Assembly (NCBI GenBank): GCA_025355595.1
Contig: JANXZI010000022.1
Location: 1-10,529 of the forward strand
DNA length: 10,529 nucleotides
From: Spartobacteria bacterium
GTDB lineage: Bacteria > Verrucomicrobiota > Verrucomicrobiia > Chthoniobacterales > Chthoniobacteraceae
Reading direction: 5' to 3'
Part shown: positions 1-5,180 of the stretch, in pieces
Numbering within the stretch: position 1 is the stretch's first letter
How the letters are laid out: each line of letters starts with the position of its first letter
Translations under genes and position numbers: made by a program
The notes under the pieces: model-generated
Seen by the model: only the letters and a program-made list of their open reading frames with translations
Told to the model about the DNA's origin: nothing
Database searches by the model: none

Positions 1-71
1 TGCTCCTCCATCACGCGCTCCACGCCGCCGATGATCGGCCACGCCGTGTAATGCAAAAGCGCAACGTTCAT
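1..71 (-). CDS. Glycosyltransferase family 4, N-terminus only (runs off left edge)
   Basis: Reading the minus strand from an ATG at 71-69 gives 23 codons before the edge, beginning MNVALLHYTAWPIIGGVER and continuing VMEE. A hydrophobic first beta strand, then a loop, then a GGVER motif opening the first helix is the hallmark start of GT-B-fold GT4 glycosyltransferases, which move sugars from nucleotide donors to lipid or polysaccharide acceptors at the inner face of the membrane. The start is supported by a good Shine-Dalgarno sequence, GGAGGT on the minus strand (positions 88-83), 11 bases upstream. Donor and acceptor cannot be told because the nucleotide-binding C-terminal domain is outside the window. 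It is transcribed divergently from the small gene at 236, with an inverted repeat between them. The family call rests on only 23 residues, so it is moderate. Confidence 0.6.
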   Translation of the reverse strand, partial: MNVALLHYTAWPIIGGVERVMEE

Positions 72-96
72 CGCGGGCACGGACCTCCATTTTTTG

Positions 97-186
97 AAAC
101 CACGAATGGGCACGAATGATCACGAATATGGAGAGACACGCGGCTGCGAAATCTCATTCGTGCCCGTTCGTGTGCATGCGTGGTTT
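97..186. repeat. Imperfect inverted repeat of CACGAATG words
   Basis: The left arm (97-127) and right arm (156-186) are each 31 bases and match at 25 of 31 positions when one is reverse-complemented; the loop is 28 bases. Each arm is itself about three copies of a roughly 10-base unit around CACGAATG, and the outer end is AAACCACG / CGTGGTTT. It lies between the divergent GT4 gene and the small membrane-protein gene. It could form a long RNA or cruciform hairpin. I recognise the word as a dispersed repeat of Verrucomicrobiota-type genomes from memory; no function is known to me. Confidence 0.8.
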
Positions 187-235
187 GAAACTCGCGGGCC
201 AGCTTCATGGCGCGGGCGATGCTTTGTCGGAGGGC

Positions 236-466
236 ATGAGAATCGTCGGAATCATCGTCGTCCTTGCCATCATCTATCTCGTGTACGGGCGGCAAGGCGA
301 CAAACAATCCCCGCAATCCCGCATCGCCGACGCGCAGCGCGAGGCCGCCGCCGTGCAGCCGCAGACCGCGCAGGCTCCCGCCCCGCCGCCGGTGAACTCG
401 GTGCGCGCGCCGATCGATCGCACGCGGCAGGTGCTCGGTCTCGTGAAGCAGCGCAACGCGGAGTAG
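236..466 (+). CDS. Small membrane-anchored protein of unknown function (76 aa)
   Basis: The chosen start is ATG at 236, preceded by GGAGGG at 229-234. That spacing is unusually short, so the start is only moderately secure; the frame is open upstream to 116, but that part crosses the inverted repeat. The 76-residue product opens with one hydrophobic segment (residues about 3-17, VGIIVVLAIIYLVYG), which is a membrane anchor or uncleaved signal. A polar, Gln/Ala/Pro-rich linker follows (about 20-55, including APAPPP), then a short basic amphipathic tail (RTRQVLGLVKQRNAE). The likely topology is an N-terminal anchor with a soluble tail. I do not recognise a family and assign no function. It converges with rpsT, whose terminator lies 22 bases beyond its stop. 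Confidence 0.6.
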   Translation: MRIVGIIVVLAIIYLVYGRQGDKQSPQSRIADAQREAAAVQPQTAQAPAPPPVNSVRAPIDRTRQVLGLVKQRNAE

Positions 467-482
467 GCGCGATCACGACACG

Positions 483-513
483 AAAAAAGGCGGTGCCCGT
501 GCGGACACCGCCT
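483..513 (-). terminator. Rho-independent terminator of rpsT
   Basis: A perfect 8-bp stem, AGGCGGTG at 488-495 pairing with CACCGCCT at 506-513, has a 10-base loop. Read on the minus strand it is followed directly by six T residues (complement of the A-run 483-488). It begins 20 bases after the rpsT stop codon. There is no T-run in the plus direction, so it should act mainly on rpsT and not on the small gene at 236-466. Confidence 0.85.
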
Positions 514-532
514 CTCGTGAAAATGGCCGGCG

Positions 533-796
533 TTACTTCAGCGCCGCGAGCGAGCGGGCGAGGTCGCCCTTGTGGCGATTCGCCTTGTTCCGGTGGATGC
601 GGCCCGTCTTCGCGGCCTTGTCGAGCGCGGAGGAAACCTTCGGCAGGAGCTTGATAGCCTCGTCCTTCTTGCCGGCGGCCACGGCTGCGCGAATGTCGCG
701 AAGCTGGGTCTTGACGGCGGTGGAGACGCGCTTGTTGCCGGCGGCGCGCTTCGTGGTCTGGCGTGCGCGTTTTGCTGCGGATTTGGTGTTGGCCAT
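533..796 (-). CDS. rpsT: 30S ribosomal protein S20
   Basis: This 87-residue, strongly basic, Lys/Arg/Ala-rich protein begins MANTKSAAKRARQTTKRA and ends with HKGDLARSLAALK. It is the right length for bacterial S20 (about 85-90), which binds 16S rRNA early in 30S assembly as a three-helix bundle. The N-terminal 'NTKSAAKR' and the 'GRIHRNKANRHKGDLAR' segment near the C-terminus (about residues 64-80) are family hallmarks. The frame extends 20 codons further upstream, but the ATG at 796 gives the conserved N-terminus and fits the promoter, which would start transcription near 822. No strong Shine-Dalgarno is seen, only an A/G-rich AAGAAG. It is a single-gene transcript with its own promoter and terminator. 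Annotation of function is firm. Confidence 0.97.
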   Translation of the reverse strand: MANTKSAAKRARQTTKRAAGNKRVSTAVKTQLRDIRAAVAAGKKDEAIKLLPKVSSALDKAAKTGRIHRNKANRHKGDLARSLAALK

Positions 797-828
797 AGTT
801 GTGTTCTTCTTGTGGAAAAGGAGCGCGG

Positions 829-856
829 AGCCTAGCGGCGGTGCGAGCCTTGTCAA
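829..856 (-). promoter_or_regulatory. Predicted sigma-70-type promoter of rpsT
   Basis: On the minus strand there is a perfect -35 TTGACA (856-851), a 16-bp spacer, and a -10 TAGGCT (834-829), which keeps the first T, the second A and the last T of the consensus. Transcription would begin near 822, giving a short leader of about 26 bases before the rpsT ATG at 796. This fits a housekeeping promoter of a strongly expressed ribosomal gene. The -10 is the weaker element. Confidence 0.6.
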
Positions 857-901
857 GTGGCCCCTCGCAGCGGCAATGTCCGTATTTGCACCAGAGAGGG
901 T

Positions 902-970
902 CGCCGAGGGCGCACGGAGGAATCACAGAGCCTCTGCGCTCCTCGGTGAATGCCTCCGTGTTCCTCTGTG
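902..970. repeat. Imperfect inverted repeat of CTCCGTG/CTCTGTG words
   Basis: The best-paired core is CACGGAGG-AATCACAGAG (913-930) against the complement of 942-960. With one gap most of the positions pair. The arms extend outward with weaker pairing to about 902 and 970. The right side carries a tandem of CCTCCGTG, TTCCTCTGTG and TTTCCTG. It fills much of the 292-base gap between divergent rpsT and the hydrolase gene at 1089. The rest of that gap shows the rpsT promoter and no gene. It is built like the other inverted repeats of this window but from a different word. Confidence 0.65.
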
Positions 971-1088
971 TTTCCTGCACGCGCTTCCAATCAGGACACC
1001 ACCATCGCAGGCGCGTGGACATCCCTCGGCTGTGCCGCCAATCTGCTCGCGCGACGCGCTGCGTTTGCGTTCACTCGTGTTCCTTCCC

Positions 1089-2240
1089 ATGAAAATCCTC
1101 CCGCTCCTGCTCTGCGCACTCACTGCGCTGCTGCGCGCCGACGACACCGCACGCACGCTCCCGCCGAATCTCGCGCCATTCTTCACTCCGCCAGCCGAAT
1201 TTTCGCGCGACTTCGGCGACTTCCGTTCCCCGCTGAAATTTGCCGACGGACGCACGGTGAAAACCGCCGCCGAGTGGCCGGGGCGGTGGGCGGAAATCCT
1301 CAAGTCGTGGCACGAGCGGCTCGGCCCGTGGCCCGCGCTGCTGGAAAAGCCGCGCATTGAAATCCGCGCAACGGAGCGGCGCGAAAATTTCACGCAGCAC
1401 AAAGTGCGCGTGGACATCGGCCCCGGCGCGCGGCAGGCAGACGCCTACTTGCTGGTGCCGGACGGTGACGGCCCGTTTCCCGCGGTGCTCGCGGTTTTCT
1501 ACGAGCCGGAAACCGCCGCTGGCCTGAATCCAAAATCGCAGATGCGCGACTTCGCGTATCAGCTCGTAAAGCGCGGCTTCGTCACCCTGAGCATCGGCAC
1601 GCCCGGCGCGCTCGATCATGCGGGCATGGAGACGCGCGAACTGCTCATTGCGGCGGGCGGCGAACTGAAAATCCAACCGCTCAGCTACCTCGCGTATGTC
1701 GCCGCAAACTGCCACACCGCGCTCGTCGCACGCAGCGATGTGGATGCGAAATGCATCGGCATCATCGGGCATTCGTACGGCGGGAAGTGGGCCATGTTCG
1801 CCTCTTGCCTCTACGAAAAATTCGCCGCCGCCGTGTGGTGCGATCCGGGAATCGTATTCGATGAGACGAATACGAACATCAACTACTACGAGCCGTGGTA
1901 TCTCGGCTGGGAGGCGGGGGAAATGCGCCCGCGGGGCGTGCCGAATGCCGACAAGCCGCGCACGGGGCCCTACAAAAAAATGTTCGAGTCCGGCGAGAGC
2001 ATGGTGGAGCTGCACGCGCTCATGGCGCCGCGCCCGTTCCTCGTCTCCGGCGGCTCGGAGGACGTGCCATGGCACTGGCGCGCGCTGAACCACACGCGCG
2101 CACTTTATGAAATGCTCGGCGTCCCCAATCGCGTGGCGATGACGCACCGCAACGGCCACAGCCCGACGCCCGAGGCGATGGAGCAGATGTGCGCGTTCCT
2201 CGAACACTTCCTGAAAGGCGGCAAGACCGAGCCGCGCTGA
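1089..2240 (+). CDS. Secreted alpha/beta-hydrolase, probable carbohydrate or other esterase
   Basis: The 383-residue product starts with a signal peptide, MKILPLLLCALTALLRA, likely cleaved before DDT (about residue 18). The conserved-looking pre-domain 'RWAEILKSWHERLGPWP' (about 66-82) is typical of planctomycete and verrucomicrobial secreted hydrolases. The nucleophile elbow is GHSYGG (227-232) with Ser229. Candidate acid residues are Glu324/Asp325 in 'GGSEDVPWHW', and the catalytic His is His357 in 'RNGHSPTP'. The order Ser, acid, His matches the alpha/beta-hydrolase fold, and the layout resembles the dienelactone-hydrolase / acetyl-xylan or glucuronoyl (CE15-like) esterase groups. The CE15 signature Cys-Ser-Arg is absent, so I do not assign CE15. 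It probably acts on polysaccharide esters in the periplasm or outside the cell; that is inference. The frame is open far upstream, but the ATG at 1089 places the signal peptide first. No clear Shine-Dalgarno is seen. Confidence 0.8.
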   Translation: MKILPLLLCALTALLRADDTARTLPPNLAPFFTPPAEFSRDFGDFRSPLKFADGRTVKTAAEWPGRWAEILKSWHERLGPWPALLEKPRIEIRATERRENFTQHKVRVDIGPGARQADAYLLVPDGDGPFPAVLAVFYEPETAAGLNPKSQMRDFAYQLVKRGFVTLSIGTPGALDHAGMETRELLIAAGGELKIQPLSYLAYVAANCHTALVARSDVDAKCIGIIGHSYGGKWAMFASCLYEKFAAAVWCDPGIVFDETNTNINYYEPWYLGWEAGEMRPRGVPNADKPRTGPYKKMFESGESMVELHALMAPRPFLVSGGSEDVPWHWRALNHTRALYEMLGVPNRVAMTHRNGHSPTPEAMEQMCAFLEHFLKGGKTEPR

Positions 2241-2303
2241 CCCCGCGCCGGCCGGTGAATCCCAGCATTGCCAACGCAAATCGCGCCGTTCATTTTCCGC
2301 CGC

Positions 2304-2825
2304 ATGAACACCCACATCCCTCGTTTGCTCCGCCGGTTCATCATCATCGCAGCGCTGCTCTGCGCCCCCATTTTCGCCCGCGCGCAGGAGGCCGGGAGCG
2401 AAGCCGCGGCCACGGCACTGCTGAAAAAATTCCTCGCAGCCGGTGCGGATCGCGCGGCGCTGACGAAGGAACTGCGCCCGACCAGCGAGGACTACACGAA
2501 GATTTTTACCGCAGATTTTGCGAAGAAACTGGAGGCCGCGCAGAAGCCGCTGTGGGACTCCGCGCCCGTCATCGGCCCGAAGGAAGGGCAGACCGAAGTG
2601 ACCGTCGCCAAGGCCACGACCGAGGATTTTCAAAAGGGCACCGCGGCGGCGAAGGAATTCCCCGGCGGCTACGCGAAGCTCGGCGACAAGCTGCAACCGG
2701 GCGCGACGCTGTTCCGGTTCAAATTTGTGAAGCCGGGCGAGACGATCGGCATGGCGTTCGACGGCCTCGCATTGGTGAACGGCCACTGGCGCATTTTCCC
2801 GAAGCCCTGGCGCGCGGCCGAGTAG
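2304..2825 (+). CDS. Secreted protein of unknown function (173 aa)
   Basis: The chosen ATG at 2304 opens a classic signal peptide: basic start (MNTHIPRLLRR), hydrophobic core (FIIIAALLCAPIF), and a cleavage site ARA before QEAG near residue 27. The mature part of about 146 residues is Ala/Lys-rich and helical to about residue 85, then likely beta-rich, ending in 'ALVNGHWRIFPKPWR' (about 156-170). That last motif resembles the C-terminal strand of NTF2/SnoaL-like small domains, but I cannot confirm this. The frame can be extended to a TTG at 2268, which would place extra residues before the signal peptide and is less likely. It lies 63 bases after the hydrolase stop and 13 bases before the prenyltransferase-repeat gene, so it is probably part of the same transcript. 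No catalytic residues are evident and I assign no function. Confidence 0.75.
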   Translation: MNTHIPRLLRRFIIIAALLCAPIFARAQEAGSEAAATALLKKFLAAGADRAALTKELRPTSEDYTKIFTADFAKKLEAAQKPLWDSAPVIGPKEGQTEVTVAKATTEDFQKGTAAAKEFPGGYAKLGDKLQPGATLFRFKFVKPGETIGMAFDGLALVNGHWRIFPKPWRAAE

Positions 2826-2838
2826 CGCCGGCGCACGC

Positions 2839-3726
2839 ATGAGTCTCCGTCTCCAGATGCTGCAGATCGCGCGCGTCGCGCAGAAGGCGCTCGGCGATTC
2901 CGCGGGCCTCGTGCGGGATTTCCTGCTGCGGCAGATCACGGCGGAAGGCGGCGGGGCGGACCGCGCGGCGCGCCCCGATCTGTACTACACGATCTTCGTG
3001 CTTGCGGGACTGGAGGCGCTGCAGGCCGAGATTCCGAAGGCGCGAGTAGAGCCGTTTGTGAGCGGTTTCGGCGAAGGTGAAAATCTTGACTTCGTGCATC
3101 TCGGCGCGCTCGCGCGGTGCAGGGCTGCGATTGGTTTGGAAAAGATGCCGCGCGATTTTGCCGAGACGCTCCTCGCGAAGCTGGAAAAATTCCGCACCGG
3201 CGACGGTGGCTACGACGTGAAGCCCGGCGCACCAAATGGAAATGCGTACGGCTGCTTCGTCGCACTCGGCGCGTATCAGGATCTCGCGCGCGAAATCCCA
3301 GAGCCGCTCCGCATGGTGCAATGCCTGAAATTTCTCGAAACCCCCGACGGCGCGTGGGGCAATGTGCGCGGGATGCGCCAGGGCACCGTGCCCGCGACGG
3401 CTGCGGCCATCACGTTGCTGCATCAACTTGGGATGCCGATCAATCCGAGCGCAGGCGACTGGCTGCTCGCGCAAATCCACAGCGACGGCGGCTGGCTCGC
3501 CGTCCCGGGCGCGCCTTTGCCGGACCTGCTCTCCACCGCGACCGCACTGCACGCGCTCGCGTGTCTCGACCGCCCGCTGTCCGATGCGCAGCGCGAGAAG
3601 TGCCTCGATTTTGTGGACACACTCTGGAGCGCCGAGGGCGGCTTTCACGGCCACTGGGCCGACGATGCGCTCGATGCGGAATACACTTTCTACGGACTGC
3701 TGGCGCTCGGCCACCTCACCGTGTAG
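2839..3726 (+). CDS. Prenyltransferase/terpene-cyclase-fold repeat protein, role unknown
   Basis: The 295-residue product has no signal peptide. It shows repeated alpha-hairpins with Gly-rich turns: GDGGY (121-125), DGAWGN (170-175), SDGGW (215-219) and AEGGF (265-269). Helices of the type 'PDLYYTIFVLAGL' (46-58), 'PDLLSTATALHAL' (228-240) and 'DAEYTFYGLLALG' (279-291) follow or precede them. This is the alpha/alpha-barrel of protein prenyltransferase beta subunits and squalene/oxidosqualene cyclases. By eye alignment to Rab geranylgeranyltransferase beta, the zinc Asp is kept (Asp229), but the zinc Cys position is Leu231 and the zinc His position is Tyr282. A classical zinc-dependent thiol prenylation activity is therefore doubtful. 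No DxDD cyclase motif is visible either. It is closely spaced with the secreted protein before it (13 bases) and the DCC protein after it (9 bases). The fold call is firm, the activity unknown. Confidence 0.8.
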   Translation: MSLRLQMLQIARVAQKALGDSAGLVRDFLLRQITAEGGGADRAARPDLYYTIFVLAGLEALQAEIPKARVEPFVSGFGEGENLDFVHLGALARCRAAIGLEKMPRDFAETLLAKLEKFRTGDGGYDVKPGAPNGNAYGCFVALGAYQDLAREIPEPLRMVQCLKFLETPDGAWGNVRGMRQGTVPATAAAITLLHQLGMPINPSAGDWLLAQIHSDGGWLAVPGAPLPDLLSTATALHALACLDRPLSDAQREKCLDFVDTLWSAEGGFHGHWADDALDAEYTFYGLLALGHLTV

Positions 3727-3735
3727 TTTTGCAAA

Positions 3736-4149
3736 GTGAAACAGAACCTCGTCCTCTACGACGGTGATTGCCCGCTCTGCATTTTTCAAATGCGCGTGCT
3801 CACGTGGCTCGATTGGTTCAACACGCTTGCGCTCATTCCGCTCACCGACCCGCGCGCACAGCAGGTGGCACCGCACCTTGACCGCGAGCAGCTCCTCGCC
3901 GCGATGCATTGCGTGACACGCGACGGCCGCATCCACCGCGGCGCGCGCTGCATCCGTTTCGTCGGCATGCGCCTCCCGCTGCTCGTCCCGCTCGCGCTGC
4001 TGCTGTGGGTGCCCGGCGTGATCTGGGTCGCAGAGAAAATGTACAATCTCATCGCGCGAAACCGCCTGGTGCTCTCGCGCCTCTTCGGCTGCAAGGGAGC
4101 CTGCTCCATTCTCCCCGCGCGCAAACGCGAGCAGGACGAAGTCCGCTGA
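3736..4149 (+). CDS. DCC-family (DUF393) thiol-disulfide oxidoreductase-like protein
   Basis: This 137-residue protein starts at a GTG (3736), which reads MKQNLVLYDGDCPLC. The N-terminal 'YDGDCPLC' motif with Cys12 and Cys15 defines the DCC family, a thioredoxin-like group whose members are predicted to do redox chemistry; few have been tested. It continues with a hydrophobic stretch (about 79-99, 'LPLLVPLALLLWVPGVIWV') and the family-typical 'YNLIARNR' (about 103-110). Two further cysteines occur near the C-terminus in 'FGCKGACS', which could form a second redox pair. The start is set by the motif being only a few residues in, and the gene begins 9 bases after the preceding stop, so co-transcription is very likely. 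The partner may be the prenyltransferase-fold protein, but the substrate is unknown. Confidence 0.85.
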   Translation: MKQNLVLYDGDCPLCIFQMRVLTWLDWFNTLALIPLTDPRAQQVAPHLDREQLLAAMHCVTRDGRIHRGARCIRFVGMRLPLLVPLALLLWVPGVIWVAEKMYNLIARNRLVLSRLFGCKGACSILPARKREQDEVR

Positions 4150-4161
4150 TCAAGGGGCGCC

Positions 4162-4284
4162 GGAAGCGGGATTCCCAACGCCGAGGCGCAGAGGAAAAGT
4201 GAGAGGTGCGCGGAGGAATTACCTGTTTTCCCTCTGGGAGACTCCATCTTCCCTCTGCGCCTCTGCGTTGAAAAATCCGCTCCC
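4162..4284. repeat. Imperfect inverted repeat of CCTCTGCG words
   Basis: The left arm (4162-4198) and right arm (4248-4284) are 37 bases each and match at about 29 positions after reverse complement. The core CAACGC(C/A)GAGGCGCAGAGG has one mismatch in 19. The right arm contains CCTCTGCG twice in tandem. The loop is 49 bases and includes a further GGAGG / CCTCTGGG-type near-pairing. It lies between the DCC gene (stop at 4149) and the thioredoxin gene (4352), a 202-base gap in which no gene is seen. It could serve as a transcript end or stabiliser for the upstream genes, but there is no T-run. Confidence 0.8.
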
Positions 4285-4351
4285 ATTCACCACCGAACCC
4301 GCTAGCCTTGCACTCTTCCCGTTCACCAAATCAACCCAACCCCCGTCTCCC

Positions 4352-4789
4352 ATGAAAATACTCGCCTTCCTTTTCACCCTCGCATTCATCACCTCGCCGC
4401 TCCTCGCCGCCGAAGACGCCTGGATCACAGACGTGCCGAAAGCCATGGAGCAGGCCAAGTCGCAGAAGAAACTCGTGCTCCTCGACTTCACCGGCTCCGA
4501 TTGGTGCCCGCCGTGCAAGTCGCTGCACAAAAATGTGCTCACCTCCGAGGAGTTTTCCAAGTTTGCGAAGGACAATCTCGTGCTCGTGGACCTCGACTTC
4601 CCGAAAGCCAAACCGCAGAGCGACGAACTCAAGGCCGCCAACAAGGAACTCTCGAAAAAATACGGCATCAAAGGCTTCCCGACCATCATCGTGCTTGATG
4701 TGGACGGGAAGGAACTCTTCCGCAAAGTCGGCTACGGCGGCACGCCTGCAGCCGAATACGTGGCTGATCTCGCGAAGCTGAAAAAATAG
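4352..4789 (+). CDS. Secreted thioredoxin-fold protein
   Basis: The 145-residue product has a signal peptide (MKILAFLFTLAFITSPLLAA, likely cut near residue 20, before EDAW). A thioredoxin-like domain follows with the active site WCPPC (51-55; Cys52 and Cys55) and the cis-proline segment KGFPTIIVLD (Pro110). The preceding 'LVLLDFTGSD' and following 'KSLHKNVLTSEEF' are typical of secreted thioredoxins of the DsbD-C-terminal/thioredoxin_7 type, which shuttle electrons or reduce disulfides in the periplasm. The Pro-Pro between the cysteines is a known variation on CGPC and would affect redox potential. The open frame extends upstream to 4199, but that part lies over the inverted repeat, and the ATG at 4352 is the one that gives a signal peptide. 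No dedicated partner is seen; the DCC protein 200 bases upstream is another redox protein. Confidence 0.88.
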   Translation: MKILAFLFTLAFITSPLLAAEDAWITDVPKAMEQAKSQKKLVLLDFTGSDWCPPCKSLHKNVLTSEEFSKFAKDNLVLVDLDFPKAKPQSDELKAANKELSKKYGIKGFPTIIVLDVDGKELFRKVGYGGTPAAEYVADLAKLKK

Positions 4790-5180
4790 CGGGGCGCAAG
4801 GCTTCATTTCCGGCAGCATTCGCTGCCGCCAGCATCAGACGCGAGTAGGCGTGAGCGGAAGCTCACGTCCGTGCTCTTCCGAGCGCGCCGACGATCCTAA
4901 ACGCGCCCGGAGGTCGCGTTCCACCCTTGCCACTCATACCATCTCGCACAAATAACCGGACAGAAAGCGGCACGGGCGTGTCTCGGGTAGGGTGGGCGTC
5001 CGCCTGCCGTGACGCGCGTCCCGCGCGGCACCCGGCGGATGATCCTGGGCGTTCCGGATGCCAGCGGTGTTCGAGTGTATTCCGCGGGACGCGGAATACG
5101 GCAGGCGGGACGCCCGCGCTACCCGAGGCATGCCGTCCTGCTTCAGTGCGCGTCAGTCTTTTCATTTCCGAACGATGGCG
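4790..5180. other. Hairpin-rich gap between converging genes
   Basis: No convincing gene is seen in these 391 bases between the stops of the thioredoxin gene (+) and recQ (-). They hold several inverted repeats. There is a 7-bp hairpin CGGCAGC-ATTC-GCTGCCG (4811-4828). A 9-bp stem, including one G-T pair, closes on a GGAA tetraloop (4848-4869). The large inverted repeat at 4982-5127 has a 9-bp hairpin inside it (5077-5099). None ends in a T-run, so they are not textbook terminators, although they may still block read-through from both sides. Open frames across the gap have no recognisable protein character. Confidence 0.6.
4982..5127. repeat. Long inverted repeat (CGGGTAG..GGGCGTCC..GCCTGCCGT type) with nested hairpin
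   Basis: The left arm 4982-5010 (29 bases) and right arm 5098-5127 (30 bases) pair at 27 positions with one single-base bulge and two mismatches, one of which would be a G-U pair in RNA. Between them is an 87-base insert containing a perfect 9-bp hairpin, GTATTCCGC (5077-5085) and GCGGAATAC (5091-5099), whose 3' side overlaps the start of the right arm by two bases. The two structures are therefore partly mutually exclusive. It lies 53 bases past the recQ stop. I associate the words with dispersed repeats in Verrucomicrobiota from memory. It looks like a REP/BIME-type or small non-autonomous element, but no flanking target duplication was recognised. Confidence 0.8.

Noticed and set aside
97..186. 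CRISPR-like array from repeated CACGAATG units
   Set aside because: Units are about 10 bases with no spacers and are arranged as an inverted pair; no cas gene is nearby.
570..1088. Extension of the hydrolase frame upstream through the rpsT region
   Set aside because: It overlaps rpsT, its promoter and the repeat; the ATG at 1089 puts a good signal peptide at the N-terminus.
1071..3936. Long minus-strand open frames of 622 and 405 codons opposite the hydrolase, secreted, prenyltransferase-fold and DCC genes
   Set aside because: They are Arg/Ala/His/Glu-rich with no recognisable domain, overlap each other and lie antisense to genes with signal peptides and clear motifs. High GC content keeps such frames open.
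4811..4828. Hairpin CGGCAGC-ATTC-GCTGCCG as terminator of the thioredoxin gene
   Set aside because: The stem is good and well placed, but there is no T-run after it in either direction, so I list it only as part of the hairpin-rich gap.
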